A stretch of DNA of 8,399 nucleotides from Candidatus Acetothermia bacterium (lineage in GTDB: Bacteria; Bipolaricaulota; Bipolaricaulia; Bipolaricaulales; Bipolaricaulaceae), in NCBI GenBank assembly GCA_011057175.1, contig DSBZ01000135.1, positions 1-8,399 of the forward strand, read 5' to 3'. Positions 1-6,309 of the stretch are shown in pieces; position 1 is the stretch's first letter, and every line of letters begins with the position of its first letter. The notes below the pieces were generated by a model. The model was not told the origin of the DNA. It was given only the letters and a program-made list of their open reading frames with translations, and ran no database searches. The position numbers and the translations under genes are program-made.

Positions 1-863
1 CCCGTGACCTTGGCCCCCCACGCCCCGTCCTCAGCCGCCGCGCGGGCCATGTGGACGATCTCCGGGTGGGAGAGGTCCATCTCGATGAGGAGACGGTGGT
101 TCTCGTTCATCAACTCCCCCACCTGACGCAGGTCCCCGCGCACCAACGCCTCCTTCATCTCCGCGGCCTGCGCCGCGATGAGCTTAAGAAAGGATGCGAA
201 CTTCTGGGGATCCTTTCCCTCAACGGCCGCGAGATGGGCGCGTTTGCTCGCTGTGTCCACCGTGACCCCGCTGTTGACGAGGACCGCCTCCACCGGCTCG
301 GGGAGGCGCAGCCGCTCGACGTGGTTGGTCTCGGTGGAGGGATCCTGCCTGAACACGAGGATCCCCCCGAAGCACGAAGCGGTGTTGTCGATCCCGCTCG
401 GCTTGTTGTGGTACGCGAACTCCCCCCGCCACGCCGCATGGTTGATCTCGTCCTCGCTCAGTCCCAGCGCGAACTCGTCGTCGAGAGCCCGCACGAGGGC
501 AACGCAGCTCGCGGCACTGGCCCCGATCCCGCTTCCCGCAACGAGGTCCCCTCCGAGCTCGATCTCCAGCTTCAACCCTGGCCGATCAGACAACCTCAGC
601 CAACTCAGGATGTCGCTGATCGAGCGGATCTGCTGATCCCTCTTCGCTTCCTTGTACCCCGGCACTTCGGGCCGGTTGTCGATGACCGTCCACCCGTGCT
701 CTCGTCCTTCCCGCACCACGGCCGCCGTGTACTGGGGGATCGCGGACACGATCGCGGGAATCCCAAGATACACGAACATGTCACCGATGAGGATGGTCTT
801 CCCATACCCGCGTCCCGTCCCGACTCCCGCCACTGCGCTCCGCCCCTCGCCGCTATGCGTCAT
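1..863 (-). CDS. mvk: GHMP kinase, mevalonate kinase-like (3' end cut by window)
   Basis: My reading of the minus strand from ATG 863-861 gives 287 codons without a stop; about 30 residues are probably missing beyond position 1. Family role: ATP-dependent phosphorylation of mevalonate in the cytoplasm (mevalonate pathway). Seen: an N-terminal GYGKTILIGD segment (about residues 19-28) with the conserved Lys22; the ATP-binding GHMP loop GSGIGASAA (110-118) with the Mg-binding Ser116; RGEFAYHNKPSGIDNT (146-161) with Glu148 and the catalytic Asp159, a strong mevalonate kinase signature; and the start of motif 3, AWGAKVTG, at the window edge. Odd: the usual GEH of motif I is GDM here. The start overlaps the ATPase stop by 4 bases (ATGA), with AAGGGAG 9 bases upstream, so it is coupled to the transporter genes. 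GHMP kinase is secure. Mevalonate as substrate is likely but not proven; a sugar or polyol kinase is the alternative. Confidence 0.85.
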   Translation of the reverse strand, partial: MTHSGEGRSAVAGVGTGRGYGKTILIGDMFVYLGIPAIVSAIPQYTAAVVREGREHGWTVIDNRPEVPGYKEAKRDQQIRSISDILSWLRLSDRPGLKLEIELGGDLVAGSGIGASAASCVALVRALDDEFALGLSEDEINHAAWRGEFAYHNKPSGIDNTASCFGGILVFRQDPSTETNHVERLRLPEPVEAVLVNSGVTVDTASKRAHLAAVEGKDPQKFASFLKLIAAQAAEMKEALVRGDLRQVGELMNENHRLLIEMDLSHPEIVHMARAAAEDGAWGAKVT

Positions 864-1987
864 GTGTCCGAACTCCCTTCGTCCACCAACTCTCCCGTGT
901 CCCGCCGGTAGAGGAGGATCCGCGCGGAAGGCAGGAACAGGTCAACCCGCTCCCCCACCTCGACCGCGGTCCCCTTCGGGCAGATGATGGTCCAGGTACG
1001 GCCGCCGACGTCGACGTGGGCCGTGGTCTCCCGCCCCGCAGGGAATACCGCTTTCACCGTGGCCGGCAGAGGCCCCCCCTCCTCCGCGGGCGGGGGGACC
1101 GCGTCCTGAACGAGGACCACGTCCTCAGGCCGGATAGCGAGCACTACCTCTCCGCACGCTGCGGGAAGGGACAGCTTCGTGGGGACAACGACCTCGGGGT
1201 GGGCGAAGCACGTGCGGCCGCCCTCCTCGACCAACTGGCCTTCGATGAGGTTGATCGGGTAGCTCCCCACGAACTCCGCCACGAACAGGTTGGCAGGGCG
1301 CTCGTACAAGGTCGACGGCGCCGCATCCTGCTGGATCGTCCCATCCTTCATCACCACGATCCGCGAGGCAAGCGTGAGCGCCTCGAGCTGGTCGTGCGTC
1401 ACGTACACGGTAGTGGCGTTGAGGTCGCGATGGAGACGTTTGATCTCCGCCCGCATCTCCGTGCGCAGCTTGGCGTCGAGGTTGGAGAGGGGCTCGTCCA
1501 TCAGGAACACCGCGGGGCGGGCCACGATCATCCGCGCCAGGGCCACCCGCTGTTGCTGCCCTCCGCTCAGCTCGTGAGGATACCGCCGCTCCAGGTCCTC
1601 GAGCTGCATGTAGGCAAGGGCCGTTCGCACCTCGCGCCGGATGGCGTCCCGAGGCTTCCTCTGCACTTGCAGGCCGAACGCCACGTTCTGGAACACCGTC
1701 ATGTGCGGCCACAGCGCGTAGCTCTGGAACACCATCCCCACGTTGCGCTTCTGGGGAGGCACAACGACCCGTTCCTTGGCCGAGAACACCCCCTTGCCGG
1801 CGAGGCGGATCTCCCCCTGATCTGGGACCTCGAGACCTGCGATCATGCGCAGGGTCGTGGTCTTCCCACAACCGGACGGGCCCAGGAGGGCCACGAACTC
1901 CCCCCCTTGGATGGAGAGCGACACGCGATCGACAGCCACGACCTGCCCAAACGCTTTGGTTACGCAACGCAGATCAACAAGTTTCAT
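860..1987 (-). CDS. ABC transporter ATP-binding protein (FbpC/PotA/MalK type)
   Basis: Cytoplasmic ATPase of an importer, 375 residues. In order: Walker A GPSGCGKT (36-43), Q-loop Gln88, signature LSGGQ (140-144), Walker B VFLMDE (160-165), D-loop SNLD, switch His198 in VYVTHD, then a C-terminal TOBE/MOP-like region from about residue 230 containing AIRPED, as in ferric, polyamine, phosphonate and sugar importers. The length is normal for the family. I start at ATG 1987 rather than at the upstream in-frame start at 2029, because the ABC fold begins right there (MKLVDLRCVTKAF) and GGAGGA lies 5 bases upstream. The longer start would lie deep inside the permease gene. TGATG links it to the permease stop (1-base overlap) and ATGA links it to the kinase downstream. 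It should energise the permease encoded at 1987-3798. Substrate class cannot be read from the ATPase alone. Confidence 0.93.
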   Translation of the reverse strand: MKLVDLRCVTKAFGQVVAVDRVSLSIQGGEFVALLGPSGCGKTTTLRMIAGLEVPDQGEIRLAGKGVFSAKERVVVPPQKRNVGMVFQSYALWPHMTVFQNVAFGLQVQRKPRDAIRREVRTALAYMQLEDLERRYPHELSGGQQQRVALARMIVARPAVFLMDEPLSNLDAKLRTEMRAEIKRLHRDLNATTVYVTHDQLEALTLASRIVVMKDGTIQQDAAPSTLYERPANLFVAEFVGSYPINLIEGQLVEEGGRTCFAHPEVVVPTKLSLPAACGEVVLAIRPEDVVLVQDAVPPPAEEGGPLPATVKAVFPAGRETTAHVDVGGRTWTIICPKGTAVEVGERVDLFLPSARILLYRRDTGELVDEGSSDT

Positions 1988-3798
1988 CAGTATCCTCCGC
2001 TCTGCCCGCCCAGTTTGCGGATAGCCCATACCCCAATCACGCTCATCACGACGAGCACAACCGTGATCGCGTTGGCGAACTGGACGAACCCCTGCTCCTG
2101 GTACCGCATGGTCATCGTGGTCAGGGTCCGGGTCTGGGGCGTCACAAGGAGGATGATGAGCGACAGCTCCCGCATCGTGGTCATGAAAACGAGGCTGAAC
2201 CCCACGATCATCCCGCGGAGGGTCAGGGGGAACACGACCCGCCGGAACCGATAGAACCAGCCCGCGCCGAACGTCTGGGCCGCCTCCTCGAGCTCCCCGC
2301 TCACCTGCATCATCGTCGCCACCCCGGACCGCGCCGCGAACGGCAGGTTCCTAAACGCGCAGGTGAGGACGAGCAGGAGAAACGTTCCGTAAAGGGACGG
2401 GATCGGCCCCCACTGGCGGATGAAGACGTTGAGGTAGATGGCCCCGAAGGCGATGCTCGGGATGAGGTAGGGTAAGAAGGAGACCTGGTCGATGGCCTTG
2501 GAGATGAGGGTCCCCCTCCCCTTCACCACCGCGTAGCCGATCAGGCTCCCCAGCACCGCAGCGACGAACGCCGCCGCCGCGGAGAGCCGAACGCTGTTCC
2601 ACGCCGCCCTGAGGATCTCCGGGTTACGCAGGAGGCCCGGCTCGCCCTCCGTGAGCCTCGTACCCGCCGGCGCCAGCCAGAAGGCGGAGGTGAAATTGGA
2701 GAACGAGTAGGTGCCCGCATACTCCATGACGCTCTGCCAGAAGAACATGATGAACGGCAACAGAGCGGCAAACAGGACGACCGAAGCGGTGATGGCAAGG
2801 GCGAGGTACTTCCACCGCCCCAGCTGGATCGGCTTGCGGCGGAACCCCTTCCCGGAGATCGTCACGAAGCTTCGCCGGACCCCCACCACCTTCTGGCTGG
2901 CCAGGATGAGGATCGTAGACAGGGCGATGAGCACGAGGACAAGGATGTTCGCCGTGGAGGGGAACCGCATCCCAATGTTACTGTAGATCATCGTGGGAAG
3001 GGTGAAAAACCGCACCGGGGAACCCAAGAAATAGGGGGTACCGAACGCCCCGATGGCCCGCGAGAACGTGAGGATCACCCCCGAGAGGACGGCGGGGAGG
3101 ACCACGGGCAGGGTGATCCGCCTCAAGACGAGCGAGCGGGGGGCCCCCAGGACCTCCGCGGATTCCTCCAGGGACGTGTCCACGCTCGCCAAGGCGTTCG
3201 AGATCAGCAAGTACACGAACGGGTAGTAGTGGAGCGCGAGCACGACCACGGTGGGGAAGAGCCCGTACGCCACCCAGTCGGGGGGAGCGACGCCCGTCAA
3301 GTACTGGAACAGCCCCGCTGTGCCTCCAATGCGCTGGTTCTTGAACAAGGTGAGCCACGCCAGGGCCAGGGTGTAGGAGGGGATCATGTACGGCACGACG
3401 GCGAGGGTCCCGGCCACCCTGCGCAATGGCATGTCGGTCCGCACCACGAACCAAGCGAGCAGCCCCCCCAACGCAAGCGACAGGGCCGCCGTCCCCACAC
3501 CGACCAGGATCGAGTTGACGAGCGGCGTCGTGAGGAGATGCGAGGTGAGCGGGCTGCGAAACACCCGTTGCCAGTGGAACAGGGTCAGGGAGCCCGGAAC
3601 TGCGTCCCGCGACAGGCGCACATCTCCCGTCTGCCACACCACCGTGTCCACGGCGATCCGGACCACAGGGATGATCACGAACACAGCCAGCACGGCGAGG
3701 AGAGCCGCCGCCAGCACGAACTGCGGCGTCCTGACCTTGCACGAAGCCCCCCTCCACAGGGCCCCGAACCTCCTGCCCGGACCATGAGAGTTGCGCAT
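1987..3798 (-). CDS. ABC transporter permease, fused two-domain (FbpB/ThiP/PotBC type)
   Basis: Inner-membrane channel of the importer, 603 residues from the chosen start. It carries two MetI-like permease halves in one chain, so one polypeptide replaces the usual permease pair. Seen: about a dozen hydrophobic segments, the first at residues 26-48; an EAA loop in each half, EESAEVLGAPRSLVLRRITLP near 211-231 and EEAAQTFGAGWFYRFRRVVFP near 504-524, which dock on the ATPase; and a basic linker near 305-330 between the halves. Start choice: the frame stays open to a GTG at 3834, but that codon sits inside a strong hairpin without a Shine-Dalgarno sequence. ATG 3798, with a weak AGGG close upstream, is preferred. 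The gene lies between binding protein and ATPase, the classical order. Fused permeases of this kind occur in ferric iron, thiamine and 2-aminoethylphosphonate importers; the substrate here is unknown. Confidence 0.92.
   Translation of the reverse strand: MRNSHGPGRRFGALWRGASCKVRTPQFVLAAALLAVLAVFVIIPVVRIAVDTVVWQTGDVRLSRDAVPGSLTLFHWQRVFRSPLTSHLLTTPLVNSILVGVGTAALSLALGGLLAWFVVRTDMPLRRVAGTLAVVPYMIPSYTLALAWLTLFKNQRIGGTAGLFQYLTGVAPPDWVAYGLFPTVVVLALHYYPFVYLLISNALASVDTSLEESAEVLGAPRSLVLRRITLPVVLPAVLSGVILTFSRAIGAFGTPYFLGSPVRFFTLPTMIYSNIGMRFPSTANILVLVLIALSTILILASQKVVGVRRSFVTISGKGFRRKPIQLGRWKYLALAITASVVLFAALLPFIMFFWQSVMEYAGTYSFSNFTSAFWLAPAGTRLTEGEPGLLRNPEILRAAWNSVRLSAAAAFVAAVLGSLIGYAVVKGRGTLISKAIDQVSFLPYLIPSIAFGAIYLNVFIRQWGPIPSLYGTFLLLVLTCAFRNLPFAARSGVATMMQVSGELEEAAQTFGAGWFYRFRRVVFPLTLRGMIVGFSLVFMTTMRELSLIILLVTPQTRTLTTMTMRYQEQGFVQFANAITVVLVVMSVIGVWAIRKLGGQSGGY
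1993..1998 (-). promoter_or_regulatory. Ribosome binding site of the ABC ATPase gene
   Basis: GGAGGA on the minus strand, 5 bases before ATG 1987. It lies in the last codons of the permease gene and decides the ATPase start in favour of 1987 over the longer reading from 2029. Confidence 0.6.
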
Positions 3799-3826
3799 AT
3801 CCCTAGCTTGTCCAGACCCGATGGGG

Positions 3827-3858
3827 GACGGCACGGGACCACCGGGTCCCGTGCCGTC
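3827..3858 (-). repeat. Intercistronic stem-loop, perfect 14-bp inverted repeat
   Basis: GACGGCACGGGACC (3827-3840) and its exact reverse complement GGTCCCGTGCCGTC (3845-3858) enclose a 4-base loop. The stem begins 12 bases after the binding-protein stop and ends 28 bases before the preferred permease ATG. No T-run follows on either strand, so it is not a canonical intrinsic terminator. By analogy with malE-malF-type operons it may protect the 3' end of the binding-protein message or cause partial attenuation, giving more binding protein than permease. That role is inferred; the repeat itself is seen. Confidence 0.85.
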
Positions 3859-3870
3859 TTCACGCCCCCT

Positions 3871-5034
3871 CTACCGGTTCAGCGTCCAGAAGTCCACGAT
3901 CTTCGCGTAGTTGTCCCACACGAAGTCAGCGTCCGTGTTCCAGTACGCCAGATCAGAGAGGGAAGGCGCTCTCGGGGGGGGCGAAACGTCGATCCGGGTC
4001 GGCCAGTTGCCGAACACGAAGTACGGCTCGTAACCCCAACCCCCGTGGTCGTCGCCCATCATCCACTGGATGAGGAGCTTCGCCGCGTGGGGATGCGGAG
4101 CCCGGTTCACGACCGCCACCACCACTTGGTGCTCCACGCCCAGCACCGGCCCCATCCCGTAGGCCACGTCAAACGCCAGCTGGGGATTCTTCTCCTTGTC
4201 GCGGAGCCGCGAGAACGCCGTCAGGCCAACCGGCGGGGCTGCTTGCCCCGGCGCACCGACCGCGTTGGAGACGTCATCGGTCGAGCGAACGATCACCGCA
4301 CCGTTCCCAAGCATCCGCTTGATCCACTCGTAGCCCGCGTTCTCGACCCCAGGCGAGAGGACGAGAGGCGAACCGAACGCCTCCTCGTAGGCCGCCGCCA
4401 TCGCGTCCGCATTCTGGACGATGGTCGCCAGGACCTCGATGTACTCGGTGGTGACGAGGGGATCGGGCATCAGGAACTTGCCCCTCCACTCGGGGCGGGT
4501 GACGTCCCAGATGTTCGTGATCGGCGTGGTGTCGTACACTTCTGTGTTGTAGATGAACACGTCCAGGCTGATGTGATGAACCAGGAGGGGTTCCTGGTAC
4601 TGCGGAGGGATCAGGTGCTTGATGTCCGGCGGGATGTAGTTGAACACGTAGCCGGGTTCATATAGCTCAGCGACAACCGCGGCCGGATCCTTGAGGTAGA
4701 TGACATCCGCGCTGAACCGCCCCGCACGCTGCTCGGCGAGGACCTTGGTGAGAATCTCGCCGGAATCCATGTCGAAGGCATTGACCTTGATCCCCGGATA
4801 ACGAGCTTCGAACGTCGCCGCGAACTTGTGCACGCGCGACGAGTAAGAGTAGATGGTGACTTCCCCCTCGGCAAGCGCCAGTTCGTACAGCGTCGGCTCC
4901 TGGTAGGGGCCGAGCTTGAACTGTCGCAGCCACGCCTCAGTCTCCGCGTCGATCTTCTGCTCACCAGCCAGAGTTACTGCCAAGCCAAAGAGCAACAGCA
5001 CTACGGCCGCAAGACCCACAGACTTGAGCTTCAC
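3871..5034 (-). CDS. ABC transporter periplasmic substrate-binding protein
   Basis: 387 residues; captures the ligand for the importer encoded downstream. The N-terminus has a short basic start (MKLKS), a hydrophobic core (residues 7-22) and a likely signal peptidase I site near TLAGEQ (about 24). No lipobox Cys is present, which fits a soluble periplasmic protein of a diderm cell. The mature part looks like the ferric/polyamine/phosphonate-type class: GEVTIYSYSSRVHKFAATFE near residue 57, ADVIYLKDP near 108, LDVFIYNTEVY, and NIWDVTRPEWRGKFLMPDP, the typical 'dl.dP.wkgk' segment of these proteins. I see no clear adjacent Tyr pair as in FbpA iron proteins, so iron is uncertain. Start: GTG 5034 with AAAGGAGG 5 bases upstream. 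It is the first transporter gene, 83 bases after the DeoR stop. Family confidence is high, ligand unknown. Confidence 0.9.
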   Translation of the reverse strand: MKLKSVGLAAVVLLLFGLAVTLAGEQKIDAETEAWLRQFKLGPYQEPTLYELALAEGEVTIYSYSSRVHKFAATFEARYPGIKVNAFDMDSGEILTKVLAEQRAGRFSADVIYLKDPAAVVAELYEPGYVFNYIPPDIKHLIPPQYQEPLLVHHISLDVFIYNTEVYDTTPITNIWDVTRPEWRGKFLMPDPLVTTEYIEVLATIVQNADAMAAAYEEAFGSPLVLSPGVENAGYEWIKRMLGNGAVIVRSTDDVSNAVGAPGQAAPPVGLTAFSRLRDKEKNPQLAFDVAYGMGPVLGVEHQVVVAVVNRAPHPHAAKLLIQWMMGDDHGGWGYEPYFVFGNWPTRIDVSPPPRAPSLSDLAYWNTDADFVWDNYAKIVDFWTLNR

Positions 5035-5039
5035 TCACG

Positions 5040-5047
5040 CCTCCTTT
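5040..5047 (-). promoter_or_regulatory. Strong ribosome binding site of the binding-protein gene
   Basis: AAAGGAGG on the minus strand, 5 bases before GTG 5034. It supports the GTG start and fits high expression of the binding protein. Several other purine-rich GGAGG-like blocks precede it in the same gap. Confidence 0.7.
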
Positions 5048-5117
5048 GCGTCTCCTCCAGTTGCCACTTACCTTCTCCCTCCAGCGCTCCGCCGAGTCGG
5101 ATCTGCCACCACCTCCT

Positions 5118-5906
5118 TCACGCGCAATGTAGTTCCACATCCATGGTCTCCAGCTCCTCCCGGAACCTCGGATCCAACCCCTTGTCGGTGATGATGACGT
5201 CAACTTCCGCTAGGTCAGCGATCTTTCCGTGGGTGACAACCCCGAACTTCGTGTGGTCGACGACGATCGCCACCTTCCTCGCGTGCCTGACGATCTCCGC
5301 CGCCGTCTCCGCCTCCTCCAGGGAGGGAATCGTGATCCCCCGCTCGACGGACACCCCATTCGCCCCCAGGAACGCGAGATCGAAGTACACCCCCTGCAGC
5401 GCCCCTCGGGCGAGCGGTCCCACCATGCCGAACGACACGCCGCGCAGGTAGCCTCCGATCACGTACACATCTACCCCCGGGCTCCGGGCGAGCTCGCCGG
5501 CATGGGTGAGGGCGTTGGTGAACACCTTGATCCCCGTGGGGGATCGCTCCGCCAGCGCGCGCACGATCTCGATCGTCGTCGTGCCGTTGCCGATGAACAC
5601 CGCCATCCCGTCATCGATGAGCGTCGCGGCGCGCCGCCCGATGCGCCGTTTCTCGTCGAGATTCTGGGCCGCCTTCTCGTAGTAAGAGGGCTCACGCGCC
5701 ACCCGCTCCTGGAGCATCGCCCCGCCGTGCACACGGACCAGCCCCCCTCTCCCCTCCAGCGCGGCCAGATCGCTGCGGATCGTCATCGCCGAAACCGAGA
5801 ACCTCCGCGCGAGATCCCCCGTCCGCACCACACCCCGCTCCCGCAGCTCCTCGACGATGAGCCGGCGCCGCTCCTCGGTCAGCACTCGCTTGCGCTTCCT
5901 CGCCAT
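5118..5906 (-). CDS. DeoR/GlpR-family transcriptional repressor
   Basis: 262 residues. DeoR-family proteins bind operators through an N-terminal winged helix and release them when a phosphorylated sugar or polyol binds the C-terminal domain. Seen: EERRRLIVEELRERG, then the HTH DLARRFSVSAMTIRSDLAAL (about 31-50) and the wing GLVRVHGGAM; an effector domain with GNGTTT (106-111), where many relatives have D.GTTT; TNAL, GGYLRG, GANGVSVERGI (171-181) and DHTKFG (207-212). Full length for the family. Start: ATG 5906 lies only about 8 bases after the predicted transcription start. GTG 5885, 9 bases after AGGAAG, would give the more usual DeoR beginning (VLTEERRR) and is a real alternative. It lies between the redox module and the transporter genes and probably controls one or both. 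The phosphorylated effector is unknown; glycerol-3-phosphate is a guess from the neighbours. Confidence 0.92.
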   Translation of the reverse strand: MARKRKRVLTEERRRLIVEELRERGVVRTGDLARRFSVSAMTIRSDLAALEGRGGLVRVHGGAMLQERVAREPSYYEKAAQNLDEKRRIGRRAATLIDDGMAVFIGNGTTTIEIVRALAERSPTGIKVFTNALTHAGELARSPGVDVYVIGGYLRGVSFGMVGPLARGALQGVYFDLAFLGANGVSVERGITIPSLEEAETAAEIVRHARKVAIVVDHTKFGVVTHGKIADLAEVDVIITDKGLDPRFREELETMDVELHCA

Positions 5907-6309
5907 TCCTTGCGTCTGCCATTATAGGCGCCGCCCCTCGTCCGTCAACGGGGCCGCGGCGGGCCACGGCCCGGGTGGCGACGAGGGCGACCCCGGTGCC
6001 GAGGAGGTCGGGGACGACGACCTGCCCCACCTCCACCGGGGCGGGGACGGCCACGGCGCGGACCGCGGCCATCGCCTCCGGGATGAGGCGGCGCGGGATC
6101 GGACGTGCGGTGCGGACGGAGGCGAGCGGCAGCGCCCCCCCCACGACGCGGACGCTCGTGGTGAGGACCCGCTTTGGGTCGAGGACCTCCTCCCGGGCGT
6201 ACGCCTCGCCGCGCGGGCAGTGGTGCCCGGTCACGCGCACCGGGACCCCCCCCGCGAGCTCGACCTCGACCGCGCAGCCCACTGGGCAGGAGACGCAGAC
6301 GACCCTCAT
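5692..6309 (-). CDS. DUF1667 four-cysteine redox protein (stop codon displaced)
   Basis: The domain covers residues 1 to about 118. Cys5, Cys8, Cys12 and Cys31 (CVSCPVGC ... HHCPRG) form the family's CxxC-x3-C-x18-C pattern, likely a metal or Fe-S site. Then follow KRVLTTSVRV (46-55), ARPIPRRLIPEAM (68-80), APVEVGQVVV and LLGTGVALVATR (102-113), the usual DUF1667 end. The exact role is unknown; it travels with GlpA-like and FAD/NAD oxidoreductases and may be an electron-transfer partner. ATG 6309 overlaps the upstream stop by 4 bases. Odd: no stop follows the domain. The frame continues 87 residues of low-quality sequence through the promoter and into the DeoR gene, ending at 5692. One extra base near the G-run at 5950-5953 would give a stop at 5945 and a normal protein of 121 residues. 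I therefore think the true gene ends near 5945 or carries a frameshift. Confidence 0.8.
   Translation of the reverse strand: MRVVCVSCPVGCAVEVELAGGVPVRVTGHHCPRGEAYAREEVLDPKRVLTTSVRVVGGALPLASVRTARPIPRRLIPEAMAAVRAVAVPAPVEVGQVVVPDLLGTGVALVATRAVARRGPVDGRGAAPIMADARNGEEAQASADRGAAPAHRRGAAGAGCGADGGSRAEVLGFGDDDPQRSGRAGGERGAGPCARRGDAPGAGGA
5921..5948 (-). promoter_or_regulatory. Sigma-70-type promoter of the deoR-transporter unit
   Basis: Minus strand -35 TTGACG (5948-5943), a 16-base spacer and a perfect -10 TATAAT (5926-5921). The expected transcription start is near 5914, giving a leader of about 8 bases before the DeoR ATG. The spacer contains the palindrome GGCGCC (5927-5932). It is one of the few AT-rich spots in this stretch. 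It lies within the unterminated open frame of the upstream DUF1667 gene. It probably drives the repressor and, by read-through, the transporter and kinase genes. Confidence 0.7.

Noticed and set aside
51..911. Plus-strand open frame of 286 residues at the left edge
   Set aside because: The minus strand here encodes GHMP kinase motifs in order with an ATGA-coupled start; the plus frame shows no domain.
1016..2254. Long plus-strand open frame opposite the ATPase and permease genes
   Set aside because: It is the complement of clear ABC genes, has no recognisable domain, and its His/Arg/Pro-rich composition is typical of GC-rich antisense frames.
3834..3836. Upstream GTG at 3834 as permease start
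   Set aside because: It is buried in the 14-bp hairpin, has no Shine-Dalgarno sequence, and adds 12 residues with no membrane or family character.
3229..4665. Long plus-strand open frame opposite the permease and binding-protein genes
   Set aside because: Arg/His-rich shadow without a domain, crossing the boundary of two real minus-strand genes.
5960..5973. CGGGCC-AC-GGCCCG inverted repeat as terminator of the redox trio
   Set aside because: The stem is short with almost no loop, there is no T-run, and it lies in or at the end of the DUF1667 coding sequence.
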